Assembly: GCA_003511785.1 (NCBI GenBank)
Contig: DOIS01000045.1
Location: 1 to 8,034, forward strand
Direction: 5' to 3'
DNA: 8,034 nucleotides
DNA from: Paracoccaceae bacterium
GTDB taxonomy: Bacteria > Pseudomonadota > Alphaproteobacteria > Rhodobacterales > Rhodobacteraceae
Part shown: positions 1 through 7,839 of the stretch, in pieces
Numbering within the stretch: position 1 is the first letter of the stretch
Layout: each line of letters starts with the position of its first letter
The notes under the pieces: generated by a model
Databases searched by the model: none
Told to the model about the DNA's origin: nothing
Seen by the model: the letters and a program-made list of their open reading frames with translations, nothing else
Translations under genes and position numbers: made by a program

Positions 1-767
1 CAAGAACCCTGCCTGAGCCACGCGCCGAACAGCTTGTGGCGGAAGGCCAGCGCCTTTTCCTGCCACAGGCGGCGCTGTTTGAGCAGACCGTAACCCGGGG
101 CGCGCCCATGTGCGCCCCGGTCGCCCCCAGAGCGGGCCGAGATGTCGCTGTCGAACCGGCCCGCATCGACCAATGCTTGGGTCAGGGCGAAGCCTTTGTC
201 CGAGCGGGTCAGGACATAGCGCATCATGTTGTCGGCAGGGCAAAAGATCTCTTCGGCGGCCTCCAGATAGGCCAAAGCGCCGGCCCGGCTCCAGATCATC
301 GCGTGGGCGAGCATCGGGAAGTAATGCGCGCGCACCAGATGCGCGCCCGCGATCTCGGCCACCGGCGTGGTGATCTTCAGTCGACGCGCGCCGATATTCA
401 CGCAATGCCAGTCCAGGTCCGATGTGGTCAGCCAATCCAGCAGCGCAGGCAGCACCCTGTCCGCCTCGGCCCGGAAGGCGATGTCGTCCTCGAAGACCGG
501 AGCCAGCGGCGCGCCGCTTTCGACAAGAGCCGTGAGGGCCCGCCTGTGGCCCACGAAACAGCCCAGCTCGCCTCCCGTCATCGAACGCCCCATATAGGCG
601 CGCGCGCGGGCGTCGTCATAGCCGGGATAGGTGGTCGGGTCGATCTGGCGCCCGTCCAGCCCCTCGACCCGTTCGGGTCGGATGCCGTGCCCGTCAAGCT
701 CGGCGCGCGCATGGGCCATCCGGTCGGGCGAGGCGGCAAGATTGATGACATAGCCGGTCGGGGTCAT
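1..767 (-). CDS. Glycosyltransferase family 25 protein, 3' end outside window
   Basis: I translated this frame by hand: it is open from an ATG at 767 to the left edge (255 codons), so the C-terminus is missing. The N-terminus MTPTGYVINLAASPDR has the form typical of GT25 (LPS-type) sugar transferases. It is followed by GGELGCFVGHRRAL (residues 65-78, the family's GExGCxxSH block), the acidic VFEDDI (91-96, probable metal/nucleotide-sugar site), HAMIWSRAGALAYLEAA (155-171), CPADNMM (176-182) and RFDSDISARSG (204-214). The family moves a hexose from a nucleotide sugar onto LPS, capsule or other glycans at the cytoplasmic face of the membrane; donor and acceptor cannot be told here. Its ATG overlaps the TGA of the upstream GT4 gene (ATGA), so translation is probably coupled; its own Shine-Dalgarno is weak (GGGGG). 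The start is fixed by the overlap and by the canonical YVINL beginning. Confident on family, not on substrate. Confidence 0.9.
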   Translation of the reverse strand, partial: MTPTGYVINLAASPDRMAHARAELDGHGIRPERVEGLDGRQIDPTTYPGYDDARARAYMGRSMTGGELGCFVGHRRALTALVESGAPLAPVFEDDIAFRAEADRVLPALLDWLTTSDLDWHCVNIGARRLKITTPVAEIAGAHLVRAHYFPMLAHAMIWSRAGALAYLEAAEEIFCPADNMMRYVLTRSDKGFALTQALVDAGRFDSDISARSGGDRGAHGRAPGYGLLKQRRLWQEKALAFRHKLFGAWLRQGS

Positions 768-1807
768 GCGTGCCCCCGGGGCCCGTTGCGGAAGAGGTCG
801 ATGTAAGCGGCGCAGACCGCGTCCTCCGAGAACCAGTCGTCCAGCCGCGCGGCGGCGTTGCGGGAAAACGCGCGCGCCTCGCCGGGATTAGCGCGCAGCC
901 GCTCCAGCCCGGCGGCGATCGCGTCCACGTCGTCGATCTCGGTCAAGATCCCGTCTACCCCTGGGTGCATATACCAGTCCGGCCCTTCCGAGCGGGTCGA
1001 GATCGACGGCACGCCTGCGCGCCACGCTTCCAGCAGCATGTTGCCCAGCGGCTCATGCCGCGAGGGCATGACGAAGGCATCACCAGCAGCGATGTGATGG
1101 ATCGCCTCGGGCACCCAGCCAACGAACCGGACCCGGTCGCTGATACCCAATTCGGCCGCCAGCGCCTTGAGCGCGTCTTCCTGCCCGCCGGTGCCCAAGA
1201 GCCACAGCCATGCGCCGGGCACCTGGGCGACGGCCCTCAGGGCGACGTCCATCCCCTTGCGGGGAACGAAGCGGCCGCCCGCGACCACGAGAAACGCGTC
1301 CTCGGGCGTGTCATGTGCGGCCCGGCTTACCGGCTGCGGAACCACCGGACGGGGAAAATTCGAGATGGTGCGCGTCTCGCCGGTCCAGCCCAGATTGCGC
1401 ACATGCTCCCCGATCGCGGGGATATTGCCGACCACCACGTCGCAGTTCCCGAAATACCGCAGATGGGTGGGAAAATCGCCCAGCCGCACGGCCTTCACCG
1501 CCCCGGGATAGGCCGGCAGAAGGCGCGCCGCCCGGGGCATCCAGGCGAGGATGCCGTCGGGACGCCACTGTCGGCAAAGGCGCCAGAGGCGCAACTGCAT
1601 CACCCCGGTAAGGCGGATGAAATGCGAGAAATTGCCGTGGATCACCGGCCCCAACGCGGCGATGTCAGGCTCCCAGCTCTGCCCGCCGCGGATGATGAAA
1701 CGCTGCTCGACCCCGCGGCTGTCCAGCGCGCGGGTCAGCGCCACGAAGAACCGTTCGGCGCCGCCTTCCTTGCCGAAATGGATATGGAGCACGCGCGGGC
1801 CGGCCAT
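764..1807 (-). CDS. GT4-family glycosyltransferase
   Basis: A 347-residue protein with the two Rossmann-like halves of a GT-B, GT4-family enzyme. The N-terminal domain begins with PRVLHIHFGKEGGAERF (residues 4-20), the usual GGAE acceptor-side loop. The C-terminal donor domain begins near residue 172 with VVAGGRFVPRKGMDVAL (174-190), carrying the Arg/Lys (R179, K184) that normally contact the nucleotide diphosphate. It continues with LWLLGTGGQED, VRFVGWVPE (226-234) and the EX7E pair E252...E260 in EPLGNMLLE, then AGVPSISTRSEGP. Such enzymes transfer a sugar with retention from a nucleotide sugar, typically in LPS, exopolysaccharide or glycolipid synthesis on the cytoplasmic side. The ATG lies 3 nt after the stop of the methyltransferase gene, with GGAGG 8 nt upstream, and the TGA overlaps the next gene's ATG: an operon arrangement. 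No signal peptide or membrane segment is visible. Sugar specificity is unknown. Confidence 0.93.
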   Translation of the reverse strand: MAGPRVLHIHFGKEGGAERFFVALTRALDSRGVEQRFIIRGGQSWEPDIAALGPVIHGNFSHFIRLTGVMQLRLWRLCRQWRPDGILAWMPRAARLLPAYPGAVKAVRLGDFPTHLRYFGNCDVVVGNIPAIGEHVRNLGWTGETRTISNFPRPVVPQPVSRAAHDTPEDAFLVVAGGRFVPRKGMDVALRAVAQVPGAWLWLLGTGGQEDALKALAAELGISDRVRFVGWVPEAIHHIAAGDAFVMPSRHEPLGNMLLEAWRAGVPSISTRSEGPDWYMHPGVDGILTEIDDVDAIAAGLERLRANPGEARAFSRNAAARLDDWFSEDAVCAAYIDLFRNGPRGHA

Positions 1808-1810
1808 GGC

Positions 1811-2527
1811 TCAGCCCTCCCGCACCAAGAGGGCGTTCTTTTGCAGATGCGCGCGGGTCTCGAAACCTTGCGCGTTGAGATGGGCCAACAACGCATCTAC
1901 CGACGCCTCGCCGGTGATCTGCGGGTGGGTCTCCACGATAATCCTCGTCACGCCCGCCAGATCGACGCCGGTCAGCAGTTCGATCTCGGCGCCTTCCACG
2001 TCCATGATGATGACGCTCGGTTTCAGAGCCTTCAACGTCTCCTGGAACGCTACGCTCTCGACGCTGACTTCGCGTCCCTCAAGCTGGCGGTCGAATTTCG
2101 ACGAGGAGACGAGATTGTCGGCGGCGAAGAAGGTCAGCGGCGCGCCGTTCAGCGTGACGGCCTTCATCTTGAGTGTGGGCGCGATCCCGTTCGCCTCATA
2201 GGTGCGCCGGATCAGCGGCTCCATGGCGGGATTGGCCTCGAAGGAGGTCACGTTTTCCGCGCCCACGATCTTTGCCGCCAGGACCGAAACGAAGCCGCTG
2301 CCGGTTCCGACCTCCATCACCCGGTCGCCGGGTTTGACCGAGGCGCGGACCATCTCGGCTTCGACAGCCTCATATTGGCCGGTGAACACGCCATTGCGCA
2401 CCGTCTTGGGCACGAGTGCCGGATCGGTCGGCACGAGCACGCCGTAATGACGCAGAAGTTTGGTTCCGACCGCGCGATGCCAGAGACGGCGGAGGCCGCG
2501 CAGGGGATGCTTGCGGGGTGCTTGCAT
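1811..2527 (-). CDS. FkbM-family SAM-dependent methyltransferase
   Basis: A 238-residue protein from the preferred start. SAM-binding motif I is DRVMEVGTGSGFVSVLAA (residues 68-85), followed by the adenosine-ribose acidic loop TSFEANP (94-100), the core strand IIMDVEGAEIELL (173-185) and IIVETHP near residue 200. This order, and the DVEGAE signature, match FkbM-type O-methyltransferases, which often methylate sugars or polyketides. Motif I reads EVGTGSG rather than the commoner DVGAN.G. The frame stays open upstream to an ATG at 2596, but I prefer the ATG at 2527: GAGG sits 9 nt before it, and the extra 23 residues are low-complexity and run toward the pnp terminator. It is the first gene of the glycan cluster, so methylation of a glycan made by the two glycosyltransferases downstream is a reasonable inference, not something the sequence shows. 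No clear promoter was found in 2528-2628. Confidence 0.88.
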   Translation of the reverse strand: MQAPRKHPLRGLRRLWHRAVGTKLLRHYGVLVPTDPALVPKTVRNGVFTGQYEAVEAEMVRASVKPGDRVMEVGTGSGFVSVLAAKIVGAENVTSFEANPAMEPLIRRTYEANGIAPTLKMKAVTLNGAPLTFFAADNLVSSSKFDRQLEGREVSVESVAFQETLKALKPSVIIMDVEGAEIELLTGVDLAGVTRIIVETHPQITGEASVDALLAHLNAQGFETRAHLQKNALLVREG

Positions 2528-2536
2528 GGTTCTTTC
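2528..2536 (-). promoter_or_regulatory. Ribosome binding site deciding the FkbM-gene start
   Basis: Read on the minus strand, GAGGGAAAGAACC immediately precedes the ATG at 2527, giving GAGG with a 9-nt spacer. The alternative upstream ATG at 2596 has no comparable purine run, so this site favours the shorter protein. Confidence 0.5.
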
Positions 2537-2628
2537 CCTCACCCTGGCCCGACCGCTCGACGGTTCGGGCACCGCCCCGACGTCGCAGCCGGGCACGGCA
2601 TGCGGACTGTCGGTCCTTGAATTGCGGA

Positions 2629-2657
2629 ATGCCGCCCCCGACGAGCGGGGGCGGCAT
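2629..2657 (-). terminator. GC-rich terminator-like hairpin after pnp
   Basis: A perfect 12-bp inverted repeat (arms 2629-2640 and 2646-2657, core GCCGCCCCCG/CGGGGGCGGC) with a 5-nt loop ACGAG, about 30 nt beyond the pnp stop. The minus-strand sequence after the stem (TCCGCAATTC) has only scattered T residues, so intrinsic termination may be incomplete. The stem could also act as a 3' stabilising structure, or allow read-through into the glycan genes. Confidence 0.65.
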
Positions 2658-2686
2658 CCTGGATGCTCACATTGTGACGGTCGGGT

Positions 2687-4813
<2,127 letters not shown>

Positions 4814-4828
4814 CTGCGTATCCTGTAT

Positions 4829-4858
4829 GGAGCGCTCCCGGGCGCATCCCGGGTCTCC
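4829..4858 (-). promoter_or_regulatory. Hairpin in the pnp leader, next to the Shine-Dalgarno
   Basis: CCCGGG at 4837-4842 pairs with CCCGGG at 4848-4853 around a 5-nt loop (CGCAT on +). An outer GGAG/CTCC pair (4829-4832 with 4855-4858) encloses it. It ends 4 nt before the AGGA ribosome-binding site at 4821-4824. In E. coli PNPase represses its own mRNA through an RNase III-cut leader stem; this structure is placed for a similar role, but that is inference. Confidence 0.4.
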
Positions 4859-4986
4859 GATTGATTGGCGGCCCCATTGCCGCCGATCCCTTCCATCTTG
4901 CTTTCACGGTGCCGGGATCTGACACCACGTCTCTGATTTCGCGGCCATACAGCAAAACGCGTGCTTTGGAAAGAAGGCAGATGCCG

Positions 4987-5010
4987 CCGGGCGAGCGGGT
5001 CCTCGCCCGG
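4987..5010. repeat. Perfect 9-bp inverted repeat (hairpin)
   Basis: CCGGGCGAG (4987-4995) and CTCGCCCGG (5002-5010) flank a 6-nt loop CGGGTC. There is no immediate T-run on either side: on + a TTTT begins about 12 nt later, and on - CTTCTTTCC follows. It may be a far-upstream part of the pnp leader, the 3' end of an unrecognised small RNA, or a protein-binding palindrome. Confidence 0.5.
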
Positions 5011-5282
5011 GATCAGGGCGCTTTTGTGGCAACAGTCAGTTGCCTGCCGGCGGTATTGTCCATGCGGACGGCGCGGTCCGGCTCGGCCTCGGACCCAAGG
5101 CGCACATCCAAGACTCTGAAAACATTGGAAACCGTGCTAGACCTTGAGCCAGGAAATACTCTGTTGCCGATTCTGCCGTGGTTATCGCGGCGGATTTCTG
5201 GCGGAAATGTGGCACCGCCGCGCACTGGGTTGGGGGCTTCCCGGGGTGCGGCGGCAAGTTTGGAACGAAGGTAGAGCACACC

Positions 5283-6014
5283 ATGATGAAGCCCCTGATG
5301 CGTCTCGCATCCGCCCTTGCCCTCGGCCTTCTGGTCTCGGGCTGCGCTGAAACGGTCAGCCGCAACGAAATCTCGCTGAACGACATTCCTCGCGAAGAGC
5401 CGCTTCGCGTGCTGGCCATGGGCGACAGTTTCATGGCCTGGCATGGCGCAATCGGCAAATCCATCCCTCACGTGATCGCCGAAGACCTTGGTGCCACCGT
5501 CGAAAGCCCGGCCGTCTCGGGGGCCCGTGTGCTTTATCCGTTGCCGATTTCGGGGGCCTTGGGGATGCGCATCGGCAAACAGTATCGCCCCGGAGACTGG
5601 GATTGGGTCGTCCTGAACGGTGGCGGCAACGATCTGTGGATCGGCTGCGGCTGCATGCTCTGCGAGGGCCAACTCGACCGGCTGATCGGGCCGGAGGGGC
5701 GGCGCGGCGAGATCGTGGAGAACGTGATGAAAATCCGCGAAACCGGCGCACAGGTGGTCTATCTGGGCTATCTGCGCAGCCCCGGGCGGGGGTCCCTGAT
5801 CGACCATTGCCGCACCGAGGGGGACGAGTTGGAAGCCCGGATCGCCCGCATGGCCGAGCTGGTCGAGGGAGTGCATTTCCTGTCTTTCGCCGACCTCGTG
5901 CCCGAGGGCGACCGATCCTATCACGCGCTCGACATGATCCATCCTTCGATCAAGGCCAGCGACGAGATCGGCCGTTCGGTCGCGCGGCTGATCCGTGAAG
6001 AATCCGGCGCCTGA
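5283..6014 (+). CDS. SGNH/GDSL-type hydrolase-like lipoprotein
   Basis: A 243-residue exported protein. MMKPLMRLASALALGLLVSG is a lipoprotein signal ending in the lipobox VSGC, with lipidated Cys21; the following Ala-Glu suits outer-membrane sorting. The mature part carries the SGNH blocks in order: VLAMGDSFM with nucleophile S49, a glycine/Asn block LNGGGNDLW with N116, and DMIHPS with D217 and H220 as the rest of the triad. Family members hydrolyse esters (acyl chains, or acetyl groups on glycans or peptidoglycan); this substrate is unknown. Four cysteines (C122, C124, C127 in WIGCGCMLCEG, and C176) are unusual and could form disulfides or bind metal. The ATG at 5283 gives a proper signal peptide and has GAAGG about 11 nt upstream; an in-frame upstream ATG at 5178 would bury the signal and is rejected. 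It is the only plus-strand gene, lying between rpsO and pnp, and it has its own terminator. Confidence 0.9.
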   Translation: MMKPLMRLASALALGLLVSGCAETVSRNEISLNDIPREEPLRVLAMGDSFMAWHGAIGKSIPHVIAEDLGATVESPAVSGARVLYPLPISGALGMRIGKQYRPGDWDWVVLNGGGNDLWIGCGCMLCEGQLDRLIGPEGRRGEIVENVMKIRETGAQVVYLGYLRSPGRGSLIDHCRTEGDELEARIARMAELVEGVHFLSFADLVPEGDRSYHALDMIHPSIKASDEIGRSVARLIREESGA

Positions 6015-6041
6015 CAGTTCAGAATATTGCAGCGAAGATGG

Positions 6042-6082
6042 AACCGGCCGCACGGAGACGTGTGGCCGGTTTCCTCGTTTCG
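6042..6082 (+). terminator. Rho-independent terminator of the lipoprotein gene
   Basis: A 13-bp stem: AACCGGCCGCACG (6042-6054) pairs with 6059-6071 and contains one G-U pair. It is closed by a GAGA tetraloop (6055-6058) and followed by TTTCCTCGTTT, 28 nt after the TGA. This is a classic intrinsic terminator on the plus strand. Confidence 0.9.
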
Positions 6083-6114
6083 ACCCGCCGCCGCCGCTCG
6101 CACATGCTGACATG

Positions 6115-6145
6115 TACGACAAACGCCCACCGATTGGCGGGCGTT
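6115..6145 (-). terminator. Rho-independent terminator of rpsO
   Basis: Read on the minus strand, AACGCCCGCC pairs with GGTGGGCGTT (6145-6136 with 6131-6122) around a 4-nt loop AATC, then TTTGTCGT follows. The one non-Watson-Crick position is G-U in minus-strand RNA but A-C in plus-strand RNA, which assigns it to rpsO. It begins 39 nt beyond the rpsO stop. Confidence 0.82.
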
Positions 6146-6184
6146 CCGAAACACAAACCGGCTTGCGCTGTCGTCTGGCCGAGA

Positions 6185-6454
6185 TTACCGGCGCAGGCCC
6201 AGGCGCTTGATGAGATCCTGGTAGCGCGCTTCGTCCTTGGCCTTGAGATAGTCCAGCAACTTGCGGCGCTGGGCGACCATCTTGAGCAGGCCGCGGCGGC
6301 CGTGATTGTCTTTCTTGTGAGTCTTGAAATGCTCGGTCAGCGTGGCGATGCGCGAGGTGAGAACAGCGACCTGAACCTCGGGCGAACCGGTGTCGCCTTC
6401 CTTGGTCGCGTACTCCTTCATGACGCGGGCTTTTTCTTCGACAGTAATCGACAT
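6185..6454 (-). CDS. rpsO: 30S ribosomal protein S15
   Basis: Exactly 89 residues, the usual length of S15. This primary binding protein contacts the 16S rRNA central domain (three-way junction of helices 20-22) and contributes to an intersubunit bridge. Conserved features are SITVEEKARVMKEYA at the start, GDTGSPEVQVAVLTSRI (residues 20-36), HKKDNHGRRGLLKMVAQRRK (46-65, with the RNA-contacting His/Asp/Arg residues) and LLDYLK, ending in LGLRR. The ATG at 6454 has an excellent AAGGAG 6 nt upstream; the frame continues upstream to 6625, but that part is not S15-like. A candidate sigma-70 promoter and a leader hairpin lie upstream, and a terminator lies downstream. In many bacteria pnp follows directly in the same operon; here the terminator and an opposite-strand gene intervene. 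Confidence 0.99.
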   Translation of the reverse strand: MSITVEEKARVMKEYATKEGDTGSPEVQVAVLTSRIATLTEHFKTHKKDNHGRRGLLKMVAQRRKLLDYLKAKDEARYQDLIKRLGLRR

Positions 6455-6468
6455 CGGGGTCTCCTTTA
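6455..6468 (-). promoter_or_regulatory. Strong ribosome binding site of rpsO
   Basis: Minus-strand AAAGGAGACCCCG directly precedes the ATG. The AAGGAG core with a 6-nt spacer is near-consensus and settles the start against the longer upstream frame. Confidence 0.85.
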
Positions 6469-6529
6469 CGGGTTCGAGTGAATGGCGCAGGCCGGGATGT
6501 CGTCCAGCACAGGCCCATGGAGAGGCTCC

Positions 6530-6549
6530 CCCGGGCACACTGTCCCGGG
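6530..6549 (-). promoter_or_regulatory. Hairpin near the 5' end of the rpsO leader
   Basis: CCCGGG at 6530-6535 and 6544-6549 can pair around an 8-nt loop. The stem would sit within the first 25 or so nt of a transcript from the candidate promoter at 6560-6588. S15 is known to bind its own leader in several bacteria; whether this stem takes part is a guess. Confidence 0.3.
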
Positions 6550-6559
6550 CGGATGGGGG

Positions 6560-6588
6560 CGTATAAGCGGTTTCACGGCAAATCGCAA
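6560..6588 (-). promoter_or_regulatory. Candidate sigma-70 promoter for rpsO
   Basis: On the minus strand, TTGCGA (6588-6583) is followed after 17 nt by TATACG (6565-6560). Each box matches 4 of 6 consensus positions and the spacing is ideal. Initiation near 6553 would leave a leader of about 100 nt before the rpsO ATG. It is a visual match only. Confidence 0.4.
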
Positions 6589-6693
6589 AGGGTTTGTTGC
6601 TGGCATGGGACCCACGCCACAGCACACTACTTTCGCCAGATCTGCCGCCCCTGTTGAAGGGCTTGGCTGTCTGCTCGGCACGCCGCGCGCCTG

Positions 6694-7755
6694 TTACCCC
6701 GTCAAGCCGAAGGCGGGCGCGTCTGCCGGGTCAACCAAAACGATATCGCCGGCGCCGAACCTGCTGCCATGGACCTGGGCGATCTCGGTGCCATTGACCA
6801 GGACGTGGTTGAGACCCGGCGTCGCTTGATCCGGCACCACCTCAATTTCAGGCCCATCAGCCGAGTCCAACTCCCACACCAGAACCAGTTGATCCTGTTC
6901 CGCATCGTAGTCCATCAGCCCCGCCGCGTTGCCCTCTTCGAGCCAGTCTCCCAGAACGAACCGATCAGCCCCTTCACCCCCGGTCAACAGGTCGCCGGCT
7001 CCCGCGACAAGCGTATCGTCGTCGCCGCCGCCGTTGAGATAATCGGTCTCGTCATTGTCGTCGCGCCCCGACACCAGGTCGTCGCCCCAGCCACCGAACA
7101 GCGTGTCCGCGCCGGACCCGCCGGCCAGCGTGTCGTCGCCCAGCCCGCCATGCAGCGCATCGTTGCCCGCCCCGCCGTTCAAACGGTCGTCGTCCGCCCC
7201 ACCGTTCAGGCTATCGCCGCCACCGCCACCGACCAGGGTGTCGGCGCCGTAATGGCCATGCAGGCTGTCCGCACCTTCCCCGCCCGCCAGCCTGTCGTCG
7301 CCCGCCTCGCCATGTGCCAGGTCGTCCCCGTCGCCGCCCTCCAGCGTGTCGTCGCCGAGGTCGCCGAGGAGAACGTCGTCGCCGTCGCCGCCGGAAATCG
7401 CGTCGTCACCGTCATAGCCGTTGATTTGATCGTTGCCCCCCTCCCCGGAGATGAGGTCGCCGTCACCGCCGCCCCACAGGATTTCGGCACTGTCATCGCC
7501 GGTCAGGTCCGACCCGATGGGCGTAGAGGGGTCCGTTTCGGTTTCCGTTGGTGTGCCCGCGGTCTCCGTGGGGACGGTCTCCGGCAGAGTCTCGCCCAAT
7601 GGCAGCGGAAATCCACCACCCGGCGTGTCGTCCTCGGTCGAGCCGTTATCTCCGCCGGCCTCGGCCGCGTCCTCCGCCTCGGCGTCGTCGCCTTCGCCCA
7701 CAAAAGCCACGCTGCTCACCGCGAGCAGCCCCAGAACACCGGCCAGCCAGAACAT
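6694..7755 (-). CDS. Acidic RTX-repeat calcium-binding protein with N-terminal membrane segment
   Basis: 353 residues from the preferred ATG. A hydrophobic N-terminus MFWLAGVLGLLAVSSVAFV (1-19) acts as a signal or anchor. An extremely acidic, then Thr/Pro-rich linker follows (about 20-90). Then come 15 contiguous nonapeptides of the GGxGxDxLx type (residues 95-229), a 12-residue variant with a 3-residue insertion, and three more or less degenerate units to about residue 267 (GGEGADRFV). RTX nonapeptides form a parallel beta-roll that binds Ca2+ outside the cell. The C-terminal 85 residues (LGDWLEEGNAAGLMDYD...) form a non-repeat cap often seen after such arrays in this bacterial group. No catalytic domain is visible, so a structural or adhesive surface role is a guess. 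The frame extends to a GTG at 7809, giving NRRRW before the hydrophobic segment, but the ATG at 7755 has GGAG 7 nt upstream and the GTG lies inside the candidate promoter. Type I secretion genes are not in the window. Confidence 0.85.
   Translation of the reverse strand: MFWLAGVLGLLAVSSVAFVGEGDDAEAEDAAEAGGDNGSTEDDTPGGGFPLPLGETLPETVPTETAGTPTETETDPSTPIGSDLTGDDSAEILWGGGDGDLISGEGGNDQINGYDGDDAISGGDGDDVLLGDLGDDTLEGGDGDDLAHGEAGDDRLAGGEGADSLHGHYGADTLVGGGGGDSLNGGADDDRLNGGAGNDALHGGLGDDTLAGGSGADTLFGGWGDDLVSGRDDNDETDYLNGGGDDDTLVAGAGDLLTGGEGADRFVLGDWLEEGNAAGLMDYDAEQDQLVLVWELDSADGPEIEVVPDQATPGLNHVLVNGTEIAQVHGSRFGAGDIVLVDPADAPAFGLTG
6955..7473 (-). repeat. RTX nonapeptide-coding tandem array, 27-bp period
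   Basis: Fifteen in-register 27-bp units occupy 7069-7473, followed by a 36-bp, a 27-bp, a 24-bp and a 27-bp unit down to 6955. Unit identity is kept at the protein level (GG-G-D-L) while the DNA varies, so it is an old coding repeat rather than a recently expanded satellite. Confidence 0.9.
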
Positions 7756-7766
7756 ACCATCACTCC
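7756..7766 (-). promoter_or_regulatory. Ribosome binding site deciding the RTX-gene start
   Basis: The minus strand reads GTGGAGTGATGGT before the ATG at 7755, giving GGAG with a 7-nt spacer. The GTG alternative at 7809 is preceded by CTTTGACTCTAGC, with no Shine-Dalgarno. Confidence 0.55.
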
Positions 7767-7791
7767 ACGCGCACAGCGCCCACCGCCGCCG

Positions 7792-7820
7792 ATTGAGCCA
7801 GATCGCCACGCTAGAGTCAA
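7792..7820 (-). promoter_or_regulatory. Candidate sigma-70 promoter for the RTX gene
   Basis: On the minus strand TTGACT (7820-7815, 5 of 6 consensus) is followed after 17 nt by CTCAAT (7797-7792, 3 of 6 including the final T). A good -35 with a loose -10 is common in Rhodobacteraceae. Start near 7785 would give about a 30-nt leader to the ATG at 7755. Confidence 0.4.
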
Positions 7821-7839
7821 AGCGTTTCGGAACAGAAGG

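Larger units (their letters stand above)
4814..5282. other. Divergent intergenic region between pnp and the lipoprotein gene
   Basis: This 468-bp stretch separates two genes read in opposite directions and should hold both promoters. It contains the pnp leader hairpin, a second strong inverted repeat at 4987-5010, and the lipoprotein gene's ribosome-binding site. I could not pick out a convincing -35/-10 pair on either strand: the best on the minus strand is TTTCCA-17-TATGGC, which is weak. Open frames crossing the region lack recognisable protein features, so I call no gene here. Confidence 0.6.

Noticed and set aside
770..2620. A 616-codon open frame on the plus strand
   Set aside because: It lies antisense to the GT4 and FkbM genes, which have clear family motifs. 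Its translation is low-complexity, rich in His/Arg/Gly/Asp, with no recognisable domain: a GC-rich shadow.
4861..5274. A 137-codon plus-strand open frame in the pnp/lipoprotein intergenic region
   Set aside because: There is no recognisable domain, no good ribosome-binding site, and it contains the 4987-5010 hairpin. More likely non-coding.
5178..5282. N-terminal extension of the SGNH lipoprotein
   Set aside because: It would place about 35 residues before a textbook lipoprotein signal peptide; the ATG at 5283 fits export.
5013..6518. A 501-codon open frame on the minus strand spanning the lipoprotein gene and the rpsO terminator
   Set aside because: It crosses rpsO in another frame, runs through two terminators and is antisense to a gene with complete SGNH motifs and a lipobox.
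6455..6625. N-terminal extension of S15
   Set aside because: The frame is open, but S15 is normally 89 residues and the ATG at 6454 has a near-consensus Shine-Dalgarno.
6455..6693. Search for a tRNA or other RNA gene between rpsO and the RTX gene
   Set aside because: There is no cloverleaf or known RNA motif; the region is adequately explained as rpsO promoter and leader.
6955..7473. Possible CRISPR array or satellite because of 27-bp periodicity
   Set aside because: There are no spacers between identical repeats. The units are contiguous, in frame, and encode RTX nonapeptides.
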